64,000 nucleotides of DNA from Streptomyces collinus Tu 365 (GCF_000444875.1 NC_021985.1:4732170-4796169), one strand, 5' to 3'; shown: positions 9,067 to 18,963, numbered from the stretch's first letter. The notes: generated from the letters alone by a model not told the origin. Numbers and translations are program-made.

Positions 9067-9323
9067 CATCGGCGGCCGACGTGCCGTACGGGTAATTGGA
9101 GCGTCACGCTCCGGACAGGGGGCGCGGGAACGCTGCCCACTCCGGGCGGCAGGAATGCCGGTAGTCGGGTTACCGTTCGAGTGGCCGTTGTGGGCTTTTC
9201 CCGTTTGACACGGGGGCGGGATGTAGCGTCACACTCCGCAGCGTCACACGAGCCAGAAGCACGCCGCGACCCCGGGACCAAGGCCTGGGGAGGCCACAGC
9301 GTCGACCGGAGAGAAGAGCGAAG

Positions 9324-12155
9324 TTGTCCCCGACCAGCGAGACCGCACAGGGCGGCCGCCGACTCGTCATCGTCGAGTCGCCTGCCAAGGCGAAGACGAT
9401 CAAGGGCTACCTCGGCCCCGGCTACGTAGTCGAAGCGAGCGTCGGGCACATCCGTGACCTTCCCAACGGCGCCGCCGAGGTGCCCGACAAGTACACCGGT
9501 GAGGTCCGCCGCCTCGGTGTGGACGTCGAACACGACTTCCAGCCGATCTATGTGGTCAACGCCGACAAGAAGGCGCAGGTCAAGAAGCTCAAGGACCTGC
9601 TGAAGGACTCCGACGAGCTGTTCCTCGCCACCGATGAGGACCGGGAGGGCGAGGCGATCGCCTGGCACCTCCAGGAGGTCCTCAAGCCCAAGATCCCCGT
9701 CAAGCGGATGGTCTTCCACGAGATCACCAAGGACGCGATCCGCGAGGCCGTCGCCAACCCGCGCCAGCTCAACCAGAAGCTGGTCGACGCCCAGGAGACC
9801 CGCCGCATCCTCGACCGCCTCTACGGCTACGAGGTCTCGCCGGTCCTGTGGAAGAAGGTCATGCCGCGCCTGTCGGCCGGCCGTGTCCAGTCCGTCGCCA
9901 CCCGGCTCGTCGTCGAGCGGGAACGCGAGCGCATCGCGTTCCGCTCCGCCGAGTACTGGGATCTGACCGGCACCTTCGGCACCGGCCGCGCGGGTGATTC
10001 GAGCGACCCGTCGTCCCTCGTCGCGCGCCTGCAGACCGTCGACGGCCGGCGCGTCGCGCAGGGCCGCGACTTCGACTCCCTCGGGCAGATCAAGAGCGCG
10101 AACACCCTCCACCTCGACGAGGCGAACGCCCGCGCCCTCGCCGCGGCCCTGGAGAACACCCGCTTCTCCGTGCGCTCGGTCGAGTCCAAGCCGTACCGCC
10201 GCTCGCCGTACGCCCCGTTCCGTACGACGACGCTGCAGCAGGAGGCCAGCCGCAAGCTCGGCTTCGGCGCGAAGGCCACCATGCAGGTGGCCCAGAAGCT
10301 GTACGAGAACGGCTACATCACGTACATGCGTACGGACTCCACGACGCTGAGCGAGACCGCCATCGCGGCGGCCCGCGCCCAGGTCACGCAGCTGTACGGC
10401 GCCGACTACCTGCCGCCCCAGCCGCGCACGTACGCCGGGAAGGTCAAGAACGCCCAGGAGGCGCACGAGGCGATCCGCCCCTCGGGTGATCGTTTCCGCA
10501 CCCCGGCGGAGACCGGCCTGACCGGCGACCAGTTCAAGCTCTACGAGCTGATCTGGAAGCGGACCGTCGCCTCCCAGATGAAGGACGCGACGGGCAACTC
10601 CGTCACCGTGAAGATCGGTGGCACCGCGGCCGACGGCCGGGACGTCGAGTTCAGCGCCTCCGGCAAGACGATCACCTTCCACGGCTTCCTGAAGGCCTAC
10701 GTCGAGGGTGCCGACGACCCGAACGCCGAGCTGGACGACCGCGAGCGCCGGCTGCCGCAGGTCGCCGAGGGCGACCCGCTGTCCGCCGAGGAGATCACGG
10801 TCGACGGCCACGCCACCAAGCCCCCGGCCCGCTACACCGAGGCCTCCCTGGTCAAGGAGCTGGAAGAGCGCGAGATCGGCCGCCCGTCGACGTACGCGTC
10901 GATCATCGGCACGATCCTCGACCGCGGCTACGTCTTCAAGAAGGGCACGGCCCTGGTGCCGTCCTTCCTCTCCTTCGCCGTGGTCAACCTGCTGGAGAAG
11001 CACTTCGGCCGGCTCGTCGACTACGACTTCACGGCCAGGATGGAGGACGACCTCGACCGCATCGCCCGCGGCGAGGCGCAGGCCGTGCCGTGGCTGAAGC
11101 GCTTCTACTTCGGCGAGGGCAACGTCACCGGCGCGGCGGCGGACGCCGGCAACGGCGACGGGGACCACCTCGGCGGCCTCAAGGAACTGGTCACCGACCT
11201 GGGCGCGATCGACGCCCGCGAGGTGTCCTCGTTCCCGGTGGGCAACGACATCGTGCTCCGCGTCGGCCGCTACGGCCCCTACATCGAGCGCGGCGAGAAG
11301 GACACCGAGCAGCACCAGCGCGCCGACATCCCGGACGACCTGGCGCCCGACGAGCTGAGCGTCGAGCTGGCCGAGGAACTGCTGGCCAAGCCCAGCGGCG
11401 ACTTCGAGCTGGGCGCCGACCCGGCCACCGGCCACCAGATCGTCGCCAAGGACGGCCGCTACGGCCCGTACGTCACCGAGATCCTCCCCGAGGGCACCCC
11501 GAAGACCGGCAAGAACGCGGTCAAGCCGCGCACGGCCTCCCTCTTCAAGTCCATGGCGCTGGACACGGTGACCCTCGACGACGCGCTGAAGCTGATGTCG
11601 CTGCCGCGTGTCGTCGGCACCGACGCCGACGGCGTGGAGATCACCGCTCAGAACGGCCGCTACGGCCCGTACCTGAAGAAGGGCACGGACTCGCGCTCGC
11701 TCCAGGCCGAGGACCAGATCTTCACGATCACCCTGGAGGAGGCGCAGGCGATCTACGCCCAGCCGAAGCAGCGTGGCCGCGCCGCCGCGAAGCCGCCGCT
11801 GAAGGAGCTCGGCGAGGACCCGGTGTCGGGCAAGCCGGTCGTGGTCAAGGACGGCCGCTTCGGCCCGTACGTCACCGACGGCGAGTCCAACGCCACCCTG
11901 CGCTCCGGCGACAGTGTGGAAACGATCACACCGGAGCGCGGCTTCGAGCTGCTCGCGGAGAAGCGCGCGAAGGGGCCCGCCAAGAAGACGGCGAAGAAGG
12001 CCCCGGCCAAGAAGGCCGCCCCGGCGAAGAAGACCGCCGCCAAGAAGACGGCGGCGAAGAAGACGACCGCCGCCGCGAAGAAGACCACGGCCAAGAAGAC
12101 CACCGCCAAGAAGGCGACGGCTTCGAAGGCCACGGCGTCCGGCACCGAGGACTGA
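9324..12155 (+). CDS. topA: DNA topoisomerase I (type IA)
   Basis: A 943-residue enzyme that relaxes negative supercoils. It starts at TTG 9324 behind GGAGAG; the next residues (SPTSETAQGG) lead into the Toprim domain with VESPAKAKT near 18 and the metal triad in ATDEDREGEAIAWH. The catalytic tyrosine lies in YITYMRTDST at about residue 334. There are no zinc ribbons. Instead, three to four Topo_C repeats of the form DGRYGPYV follow, and then a Lys/Ala-rich tail from about residue 885 with many AKK and KKT units. That arrangement is the Streptomyces TopA type, where the tail raises processivity. A weak hairpin at 12241-12269 separates it from the next gene. Confidence 0.98.
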   Translation: MSPTSETAQGGRRLVIVESPAKAKTIKGYLGPGYVVEASVGHIRDLPNGAAEVPDKYTGEVRRLGVDVEHDFQPIYVVNADKKAQVKKLKDLLKDSDELFLATDEDREGEAIAWHLQEVLKPKIPVKRMVFHEITKDAIREAVANPRQLNQKLVDAQETRRILDRLYGYEVSPVLWKKVMPRLSAGRVQSVATRLVVERERERIAFRSAEYWDLTGTFGTGRAGDSSDPSSLVARLQTVDGRRVAQGRDFDSLGQIKSANTLHLDEANARALAAALENTRFSVRSVESKPYRRSPYAPFRTTTLQQEASRKLGFGAKATMQVAQKLYENGYITYMRTDSTTLSETAIAAARAQVTQLYGADYLPPQPRTYAGKVKNAQEAHEAIRPSGDRFRTPAETGLTGDQFKLYELIWKRTVASQMKDATGNSVTVKIGGTAADGRDVEFSASGKTITFHGFLKAYVEGADDPNAELDDRERRLPQVAEGDPLSAEEITVDGHATKPPARYTEASLVKELEEREIGRPSTYASIIGTILDRGYVFKKGTALVPSFLSFAVVNLLEKHFGRLVDYDFTARMEDDLDRIARGEAQAVPWLKRFYFGEGNVTGAAADAGNGDGDHLGGLKELVTDLGAIDAREVSSFPVGNDIVLRVGRYGPYIERGEKDTEQHQRADIPDDLAPDELSVELAEELLAKPSGDFELGADPATGHQIVAKDGRYGPYVTEILPEGTPKTGKNAVKPRTASLFKSMALDTVTLDDALKLMSLPRVVGTDADGVEITAQNGRYGPYLKKGTDSRSLQAEDQIFTITLEEAQAIYAQPKQRGRAAAKPPLKELGEDPVSGKPVVVKDGRFGPYVTDGESNATLRSGDSVETITPERGFELLAEKRAKGPAKKTAKKAPAKKAAPAKKTAAKKTAAKKTTAAAKKTTAKKTTAKKATASKATASGTED

Positions 12156-12240
12156 CACCCCGTCGGACCAGCGGACGGCCCCTACCCCGGGCCGCACGTG
12201 GATGCGTACCTCGGTCCGCGCCCCGGCTTCGCGAAACGAA

Positions 12241-12269
12241 CGCCCCGGCATCACTTTGGTGTCGGGGCG
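12241..12269 (+). terminator. Possible weak terminator after topA
   Basis: CGCCCCG (12241-12247) pairs with CGGGGCG (12263-12269), with an inner CAC/GTG pair around TTTG. Partial read-through into the tmk fusion gene is plausible. Confidence 0.4.
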
Positions 12270-12325
12270 CGCGGACGTCCGGGCGGCCTGGGTGTGGTGT
12301 CGGATCCTGCGGATAGGCTGAACGC

Positions 12326-15300
12326 ATGACGCGAGCCGAGCAGCCAACGGCCCCCACCACAGCACCGGACGACGCCCTGGTCGCGGACTCCCGCGAACGG
12401 GCAGTCCGTTCCCTGCTGCGCCGACCGGAGTTGAGGCGCCTGTGGAGCGCACAGCTCGTGAGCGGCGTCGGTGACGCCCTCGCGCTCCTCGTGCTGGTCC
12501 TCCTCGTCCTCCAGGCCGCCGTCGCCGAGGGTTCCTTCGGCGGCGGCTACCGCGGCGTGGCGTTCGCAGTGGCGACGGTCTTCGCCGCGCGCATCCTCGC
12601 CACCCTGCTCTTCGGCGCGGTCCTGCTCGGTCCGCTGACCGCGCTCACCGCCCCCGAGGGCCCGCTCGACCGCCGCTGGACCATGGTCGGCGCCGACGGC
12701 CTGCGGGCCGCGCTGCTGATCGTCGCGCCGCTGTGGATCGACTGGAGCCCGGCCAACGCGCTCGCGATCCTGCTGGTCACCGCCTTCGTCGTCGGCGTCG
12801 CCGAGCGGCTGTGGACGGTGTGCCGGGAGAGCGCGGCGCCCGCCCTGCTGCCCGTCCCGCCCCTGGAGGGCGCCACGGTGCGCCCGCTGCCGGACCACCT
12901 GGACGCCCTGCGCCGCCTCTCGCTGCGCACCGGCTTCCTGGCCGTCCCGCTGGCGGCCGCCGCGCTCGTGGTGGCCGCACTGCTCAACAACCTGCTCGCC
13001 ACCGGCGTCGCCTGGTTCGACCAGCACCACGCGGCCCTCGCCGCCTACGTGGCGGCGGGACTCTTCGCCGCGTCCCTGTCCGTGCTGGCCGCTCTGGACC
13101 TGCCCGGCCGGAGCACCCCGCGCCCGCGGTCCCCGCTGGAGGGCCTGCGCCGCCCGCGCACCGGCACCGGCGTCGACAAGGGACGTACCGGCGCGATCCC
13201 GCTGCTCGTACCGGCCTGCGCCGCCGTGGCCGGAGCCATCGCCGCCGCTGTCTCGGTGTGCGTGCTGCACGCCACCGACCTGGGCGGCGGCCCGGTGCTC
13301 TACGGCCTGCTGGTCCTCGGCCTGACCGGCGGGGTCGCCGTCGGCATCCGCACGGCGCCCTCGGTGCTGCCCTCGCTCTCCCGCCGCCGGCTGCTCGCCC
13401 TCGCGATCGCCTTCACCGGCATCGCCCTGCTCGCCGCCGGCCTCGTCCCGGACGTCACCACCGTCCTGCTGATCGTCACGCTGGCCGGCATCGCCGCAGG
13501 CGTGGCCGCCAACACCGGGCACGCCCTGCTGGACCAGGAGACCGAGGAGTACCGCCGGGCGCGGGTCACCGAGCACCTGCACGCGGTGGTGCGCGTCTTC
13601 GTGGCGCTGGGCACCGTGATCGCCCCCGTGGTCGCCGGCCTGATCGGCCGGCACCGGATGGAGAACGGCCGCTTCGTCTTCGCGCACGGCGGTGCCTCCT
13701 TCACCCTGATGCTGGTCGGCGCGCTGCTGCTGCCGGTGGCCGCGCTGGTGCTCGCCAAGGTGGACGACCGCTCCGGCATCCCGCTGCGGCAGGACCTCAG
13801 GGACGCGCTGCTCGGCGGCGACGACCCGGACACGGCCCCGGCGACGAACGGCTTCTTCATCGCCCTGGAGGGCGGCGACGGAGCCGGCAAGTCCACCCAG
13901 GCCGAGGCGCTCGCCGACTGGATCCGCGCCAAAGGCCACGAGGTCGTGCTCACCCGCGAGCCCGGGGCCACCCCCGTGGGCAAGCGGCTGCGCTCGATCC
14001 TGCTGGACGTGTCCTCGGCCGGCCTGTCGCACCGCGCGGAGGCGCTGCTGTACGCGGCCGACCGGGCCGAGCACGTCGACACCGTCGTACGCCCCGCCCT
14101 GGAGCGCGGCGCGGTCGTCATCTCCGACCGGTACATCGACTCGTCCGTCGCCTACCAGGGCGCGGGCCGTGACCTGTCCCCGACCGAGATCGCCCGCATC
14201 AACCGCTGGGCGACCGACGGGCTCGTCCCGCACCTGACCGTCCTGCTGGACGTCTCCCCGGAGGCCGCGCGCGAGCGGTTCACCGAGGCGCCGGACCGGC
14301 TGGAGTCGGAGCCGGCCGAGTTCCACGCGCGCGTACGGGCCGGTTTCCTCACCCTCGCCGCCTCCGACCCCGGCCGCTACCTGGTGGTGGACGCCGGGCA
14401 GGAGCCCGAGGCCGTCACCACCGTCATCCGGCACCGTCTCGACACCGTGCTGCCGCTCTCCGAGGCCGAGATCAAGGCCCAGGAGGAAGCGCGCAGGAAG
14501 GCCGAGGAGGAGGCCCGCCGCAAGGCCGAGGAGGAGGCCGCGCGCAAGGCCGAGGAGGAGCGCCTGGAGCGTGAGCGCCAGGAACAGCTCGCCAAGCTCC
14601 GCGCCGAGGAGGAGGAGCGCAAGCGCCGCGAGCTGGAGGAGGCGCAGCGCCGCGAGGCCGAACGGCAGGCGGAGGAGGCCCGGCAGCGGGCCGAGGAAGC
14701 GCGCCGGCGCGCCGAGGAGGAGCGGCAGCGGCTGCTCGCCGAGGAGCAGGCCCGGGCCGAGGAGGAGGCCCGCCGCAAGGCCGAGGAGGAGCGGCGGCGC
14801 AAGCAGGCCGAGGAAGAGGCACGGCTGCGCGCCGAGGAAGAGGCACGGCAGGCCCGGCTCCGCGCCGAGGAGGAGGCGCGGCGCCTGGAGAAGCAGCGCA
14901 AGGCCGAGGAAGCCCTGCTGCGCGCCGAGGAGGCCCGACGGCAGGCGGCCGAGGCCGCGGCGGCCGCCGACGAGGCGGCCCGCAGGCCCAGCACCCCGCG
15001 GCCCAAGGCGCCGAGCGTGAACCCGCAGGCGGCGGCCCGGCCGACCCCCGCCGCGGCGGCGGGCTTCGACGAGACGGTGCCGACGCCGGTCGTGTCCCCC
15101 GGGACCGACGAGACCGCCGTGCTGCGTCCGGTGCGCGAGGAGCGGGCCGACGGCGCGGGTTCGTCCGGGCCCGGCCGCGACTCCGAGGTGACGGCCGAGC
15201 TCCCCCAGCCGCCCGCTCCCGGCGCGGCGGACGAGACGGCCGTCCTGCCGCCGGTGCCTTCGGGCGCGGCCGACGAGACCGCCGTGCTGCCGCCCGTGTC

Positions 15301-15673
15301 CGCGGACGAGACGGCCGTCCTGCCGCCGGTGCCCCCGGGCGCCGCCGACGAGACCGCCGTGCTGCCGCCGGTACGGAACGCCGCCTCGGGCGACCGGGTG
15401 CCGCCCGGCTTCTTCCGCGACGAGCGGCCCGCGGCCGGCCCCGACGGCTCCGAGGACCGTACGCGCGAGATGCCCCAGCTGGACGCCGACGGCACGCCTC
15501 GCCGCAGGCCCCGCCCCGACTGGGCCGAGGAGACCCCGCTGGACGACCTGCCCAGCCTGGCGGACGAACTGCTGGGGTCGTACGGCGAGCGCGAGTTCCC
15601 GGAGCGCCAGGAGCAGGGTGACTCCGGTGAGGACCGCGGCCGCCGGGGCCGGGGACGCGGCCGCCGCGGCTGA
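12326..15673 (+). CDS. tmk: Membrane transporter-like / thymidylate kinase / coiled-coil fusion
   Basis: A 1115-residue fusion. Residues about 30-480 form a polytopic MFS-like membrane domain. A complete dTMP kinase follows: P-loop GGDGAGKST at 516-524 (Lys522), then SDRYIDSSVAYQGAGR, which is the DRY-type base/phosphate-binding motif. Kinase action makes dTDP for DNA synthesis. Residues about 712-895 are an almost pure Glu/Ala/Arg/Lys coiled coil of EEARRKAEE type. Residues about 905-1025 are disordered with five DETAVL repeats, and the end is Arg/Gly-rich. Ordinary Tmk is about 210 residues, so only the middle fifth is canonical. Neighbouring holB and topA fit a DNA-metabolism cluster. The transporter part may be a degenerate anchor rather than an active carrier. 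Confidence 0.92.
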   Translation: MTRAEQPTAPTTAPDDALVADSRERAVRSLLRRPELRRLWSAQLVSGVGDALALLVLVLLVLQAAVAEGSFGGGYRGVAFAVATVFAARILATLLFGAVLLGPLTALTAPEGPLDRRWTMVGADGLRAALLIVAPLWIDWSPANALAILLVTAFVVGVAERLWTVCRESAAPALLPVPPLEGATVRPLPDHLDALRRLSLRTGFLAVPLAAAALVVAALLNNLLATGVAWFDQHHAALAAYVAAGLFAASLSVLAALDLPGRSTPRPRSPLEGLRRPRTGTGVDKGRTGAIPLLVPACAAVAGAIAAAVSVCVLHATDLGGGPVLYGLLVLGLTGGVAVGIRTAPSVLPSLSRRRLLALAIAFTGIALLAAGLVPDVTTVLLIVTLAGIAAGVAANTGHALLDQETEEYRRARVTEHLHAVVRVFVALGTVIAPVVAGLIGRHRMENGRFVFAHGGASFTLMLVGALLLPVAALVLAKVDDRSGIPLRQDLRDALLGGDDPDTAPATNGFFIALEGGDGAGKSTQAEALADWIRAKGHEVVLTREPGATPVGKRLRSILLDVSSAGLSHRAEALLYAADRAEHVDTVVRPALERGAVVISDRYIDSSVAYQGAGRDLSPTEIARINRWATDGLVPHLTVLLDVSPEAARERFTEAPDRLESEPAEFHARVRAGFLTLAASDPGRYLVVDAGQEPEAVTTVIRHRLDTVLPLSEAEIKAQEEARRKAEEEARRKAEEEAARKAEEERLERERQEQLAKLRAEEEERKRRELEEAQRREAERQAEEARQRAEEARRRAEEERQRLLAEEQARAEEEARRKAEEERRRKQAEEEARLRAEEEARQARLRAEEEARRLEKQRKAEEALLRAEEARRQAAEAAAAADEAARRPSTPRPKAPSVNPQAAARPTPAAAAGFDETVPTPVVSPGTDETAVLRPVREERADGAGSSGPGRDSEVTAELPQPPAPGAADETAVLPPVPSGAADETAVLPPVSADETAVLPPVPPGAADETAVLPPVRNAASGDRVPPGFFRDERPAAGPDGSEDRTREMPQLDADGTPRRRPRPDWAEETPLDDLPSLADELLGSYGEREFPERQEQGDSGEDRGRRGRGRGRRG

Positions 15674-15698
15674 GCGCGCACACCCGCACGGCGTGCAG

Positions 15699-15742
15699 GG
15701 CGGCGCCCGCCGGACCCCCCGGGGGGTCCGGCGGGCGCCGCC
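15699..15742 (+). terminator. Perfect 44-bp palindrome, terminator of the tmk fusion gene
   Basis: Positions 15699-15720 are the exact reverse complement of 15721-15742 (22-bp arms, no spacer), starting 25 bases after the tmk stop. Confidence 0.85.
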
Positions 15743-15835
15743 GTCGTCTTCGCCGCCTGCGGTGATCGGCGCCGCCGTCGTCACTCACCGCTGCCGTGAT
15801 CGGCGCTGCCGTCGTCCGGCGCTCACCGCTGTCGC
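15734..15835. repeat. 34-bp direct repeat, 3 copies
   Basis: The word GGCGC(C/T)GCCGTCGTC recurs at 15734, 15768 and 15802, a 34-bp period; GTGATC precedes copies two and three. The first copy overlaps the right arm of the palindrome. Confidence 0.8.
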
Positions 15836-15929
15836 CCGCCCGCTCCTCGTCGGTGCCCGTCCGGGCTGTCAGTGCGCACCCGCACAATGGATCCGGAACG
15901 CGGAACGTGACGGAAGGGCGGCGTGACCC

Positions 15930-17144
15930 ATGACCGTGTGGGACGACCTCGTCGGGCAGGAGAAGGTGAGCGCGGTGCTCGACGCCGCAGCGCGGGACGC
16001 CGACGCCCTGGTCACGGCCGCCTCGGCGGCCCAACCGCTGCCCGAGGCGTCGAAGATGACCCATGCCTGGCTGTTCACGGGACCGCCCGGAGCGGGCCGC
16101 AACCAGGCGGCCCGGGCCTTCGCCGCCGCCCTGCAGTGCGTGAGCCCCGACCGCGCTCTCGGCGGTTCCCCCGGCTGCGGCTTCTGCGACGGCTGTCACA
16201 CCGCGCTGCTCGGCACCCACGCGGACGTCACCACGGTCGCCGCCGTCGGCGCCGAGATCCTGGTCAAGGACATGCGGGACACCGTCCGCAAGTCGTTCAC
16301 CGCGCCCGCGAACGGCCGCTGGCAGATCATCCTGGTCGAGGACGCCGAGCGGCTCAACGAGAAGTCGGCCAACGCCGTCCTCAAGGCGGTGGAGGAACCG
16401 GCGCCGCGCACGGTCTGGCTGCTGTGCGCCCCCTCCGTCGAGGACGTCCTGCCCACGATCCGCTCCCGCTGCCGGCACCTGAACCTGACCACGCCGTCCG
16501 TGGCCGCGGTCGCCGACATGCTCGTACGGCGCGACGGCATCGAACCCGAGGTGGCGGCGTCCGCCGCGCGCGCCACCCAGGGCCACGTGGACCGGGCCCG
16601 CCGCCTGGCCACCGATCCGGCGGCCCGCGAGCGCCGCGCCGCCGTGCTCAGACTCCCGCTGCGCCTGGACGAGGTGGGCGCCTGTCTCCGGGCGGCGCAG
16701 GAACTGGTCGACGCGGCCGCCGAGGACGCCAAGCAACTCGCCGAGGAGATGGACGGCAAGGAGACCGACGAGCTGAAGGCGGCGCTGGGCGCGGTCCAGG
16801 GCGGCCGGATGCCGCGCGGCACGGCGGGCGTGATGAAGGACCTGGAGGAGATGCAGAAGCGCCGCCGGACCCGGACCCAGCGCGACAGCCTGGACGTCGC
16901 GCTCGGCGACCTGACCGGCTTCTACCGCGACGTCCTCGCCCTCCAGCTCGGCTCGCGTGTGGCGATCGCCAACGCCGACACCGCCGACTCCGAGGCCGCC
17001 CTGGACCGGCTGGCCCGGGGCAGCACGCCCGAGTCCACGCTGCGCCGCATCGAGGCGATCGCTGCCTGCCGCGAGGCCCTGGACCGCAACGTGGCGCCGC
17101 TGCTGGCGGTGGAGGCGATGACGATGGCCCTGCGGGCGGGGTGA
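15930..17144 (+). CDS. holB: DNA polymerase III delta' subunit
   Basis: A 404-residue AAA+ clamp-loader subunit. The opening MTVWDDLVGQEKV is the usual delta' start. The P-loop is degenerate (GPPGAGRNQ, residues 51-59, Lys replaced by Arg), as expected for delta', which does not hydrolyse ATP. A zinc module is formed by Cys70, Cys83, Cys86 and Cys89. Sensor-region motifs include VEDAERLNEKSANAVLKAVEEP and the SRC arginine finger (IRSRCRHL). It helps load the beta clamp with the gamma/tau and delta subunits. It is transcribed in the same direction as the tmk gene but is separated from it by the big palindrome, so it likely has its own promoter around 15800-15900. Confidence 0.95.
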   Translation: MTVWDDLVGQEKVSAVLDAAARDADALVTAASAAQPLPEASKMTHAWLFTGPPGAGRNQAARAFAAALQCVSPDRALGGSPGCGFCDGCHTALLGTHADVTTVAAVGAEILVKDMRDTVRKSFTAPANGRWQIILVEDAERLNEKSANAVLKAVEEPAPRTVWLLCAPSVEDVLPTIRSRCRHLNLTTPSVAAVADMLVRRDGIEPEVAASAARATQGHVDRARRLATDPAARERRAAVLRLPLRLDEVGACLRAAQELVDAAAEDAKQLAEEMDGKETDELKAALGAVQGGRMPRGTAGVMKDLEEMQKRRRTRTQRDSLDVALGDLTGFYRDVLALQLGSRVAIANADTADSEAALDRLARGSTPESTLRRIEAIAACREALDRNVAPLLAVEAMTMALRAG

Positions 17145-17240
17145 GCCGGGCGTACGGTGGTTGACGGACCGCGTCCCCCGTACGAGGCGTCGGCCCGCAC
17201 GCACCGCATCTGTTCCATCGCACAGCGTTACGCTCGCCTG

Positions 17241-18857
17241 ATGCAGACCTGGCCTTCCCCTCGCCGGACCCGCCGCCCCCGGACCCGCGGCCGTCACCGG
17301 GCGGCACCGCGCGCCGCGGGCACCCTGATCGCCGCCGCAGCGCTGCTCGTGTCCGCCTGCTCCGCCGGGAGCCCGAGCACGTCGGCCCGCGGTGCGGCGG
17401 AGGCGGCGCTGGCCGCGCTGCCGAGTTCCACGCCGTCGGCGCTGTCGTCGTACTACCACCAGCACCTGCAGTGGCACGACTGCGGAGTCTCCGGATTCCA
17501 GTGCGCCACGATGAAGGCCCCGCTGGACTACGCCAAGCCCGACGCGGGTGACATCCGGCTCGCCGTCGCCCGCAAGCACGCCACCGGCAAGGCGAAGCCG
17601 ATCGGCTCGCTGCTGGTCAACCCGGGCGGCCCGGGCGGCTCGGCGATCGGCTACCTCCAGCAGTACGCCGGGATCGGCTACCCGGCCGAGATCCGCGCGC
17701 GCTACGACATGGTCGCGATGGACCCGCGCGGCGTCGCCCGCAGCGAGCCCGTCGAATGCCTCACCGGCCGGCAGATGGACACGTACACCGAGACCGACAC
17801 CACGCCCGACGACCAGCGGGAGACGGACGCGCTGATCGGGCAGTACAAGAAGTTCGCGGAGAGCTGCGGCGCGCACTCGGCGCGGCTGCTGCGGCACGTG
17901 TCCACCGTCGAGGCGGCGCGGGACATGGACATCCTGCGCGCGCTGCTCGGAGACCCCAAGCTCAACTACGTGGGCGCGTCGTACGGCACCTTCCTCGGCG
18001 CGACGTACGCGGGACTGTTCCCGCACCGGGTGGGCCGGCTGGTGCTGGACGGGGCGATGGACCCGTCGCTCGACGCCCGCCGGCTCAACCTCGGTCAGAC
18101 GGCGGGGTTCGAGACGGCGTTCCAGGCGTTCGCGAAGGACTGCGTGCGCCATGCCGACTGCCCGCTCGGCGGCAAGGGCACCACGCCCGCGCAGGTCGGA
18201 GACCACCTCAAGGCCTTCTTCCGCAAGCTGGACGCCCACCCGATCCCGGCGGGCGACGCGAGCGGCCGCAAGCTGGGCGAGTCGCTGGCCACCACGGGGG
18301 TGATCGCGGCGATGTACGACCAGGCGGCCTGGGGGCAGTTGCGCGGGGCGCTGACCTCGGCGATGAAGGACAACGACGGCGCCGGCCTGCTGGCCCTGTC
18401 CGACAGCTACTACGAACGTGACGCCAAGGGCGGCTACAGCAACCTGATGATGGCCAACGCGGCCGTGAACTGCCTGGACCTGCCGTCCGCCTTCGCGAAC
18501 CCCGAGCAGGTGAAGCAGGCGCTCCCGGAGTTCGAGAAGGCTTCGCCGGTCTTCGGTGAAGGCCTGGCCTGGGCCTCCCTGAACTGCGCGTACTGGCCGG
18601 TGCACGCCACCGGCAAGCCGCACCGGATCGAGGCCGAGGGGGCCGCGCCGATCGTCGTGGTCGGCACCACCCGCGACCCGGCGACCCCCTACCCGTGGGC
18701 CCAGTCCCTCGCCCACCAGCTCTCCTCGGGGCGCCTGCTGACGTACGTCGGCGACGGCCACACCGCCTACGGCCGGGGCAGCTCCTGCATCGACTCGGCG
18801 ATCGACACCTACCTGCTCCACGGCACCCCGCCGCCCCCCGGCAAGCGCTGCACCTGA
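17241..18857 (+). CDS. Exported alpha/beta-hydrolase, tripeptidyl aminopeptidase-like lipoprotein
   Basis: A 538-residue protein from ATG 17241. A twin-basic N-terminus, a hydrophobic segment and the lipobox LLVSAC indicate export and lipid anchoring. The catalytic domain belongs to the SCO-type TAP/proline iminopeptidase family: oxyanion motif NPGGPGGS near 130, nucleophile Ser in GASYGTF near residue 248, acid in TTRDPATPY, and His in GDGHTAYG near 515. The C-terminal TAP domain carries the last two. It probably trims peptides outside the cell. A GTG/ATG further upstream in frame would precede the signal peptide by 28 residues and is unlikely. It lies close downstream of holB (about 100 bp). 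Confidence 0.92.
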   Translation: MQTWPSPRRTRRPRTRGRHRAAPRAAGTLIAAAALLVSACSAGSPSTSARGAAEAALAALPSSTPSALSSYYHQHLQWHDCGVSGFQCATMKAPLDYAKPDAGDIRLAVARKHATGKAKPIGSLLVNPGGPGGSAIGYLQQYAGIGYPAEIRARYDMVAMDPRGVARSEPVECLTGRQMDTYTETDTTPDDQRETDALIGQYKKFAESCGAHSARLLRHVSTVEAARDMDILRALLGDPKLNYVGASYGTFLGATYAGLFPHRVGRLVLDGAMDPSLDARRLNLGQTAGFETAFQAFAKDCVRHADCPLGGKGTTPAQVGDHLKAFFRKLDAHPIPAGDASGRKLGESLATTGVIAAMYDQAAWGQLRGALTSAMKDNDGAGLLALSDSYYERDAKGGYSNLMMANAAVNCLDLPSAFANPEQVKQALPEFEKASPVFGEGLAWASLNCAYWPVHATGKPHRIEAEGAAPIVVVGTTRDPATPYPWAQSLAHQLSSGRLLTYVGDGHTAYGRGSSCIDSAIDTYLLHGTPPPPGKRCT

Positions 18858-18963
18858 CCCCCGACCGGCCCCGGCACCCCCGCCTCCGGGGCCGGTACGA
18901 AGCACCCCGCGAAACTGTGTAGACTTACCGACGTTGCCGATCGCACCATAGTGCGGGCAGCGC

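Noticed and set aside
9205..9229. TTGACA followed by TAGCGT as a topA promoter
   Set aside because: The spacer is only 13 bp, too short; the true promoter could not be placed.
8781..12452. Very long open frame on the minus strand across topA
   Set aside because: It is antisense to a clear topA; its translation is Arg/Gly/Leu-rich without motifs and arises from the GC-rich codon pattern.
12251..18905. Two overlapping giant minus-strand frames across tmk, holB and the hydrolase gene
   Set aside because: Shadows of three real plus-strand genes; no domain or ribosome site.
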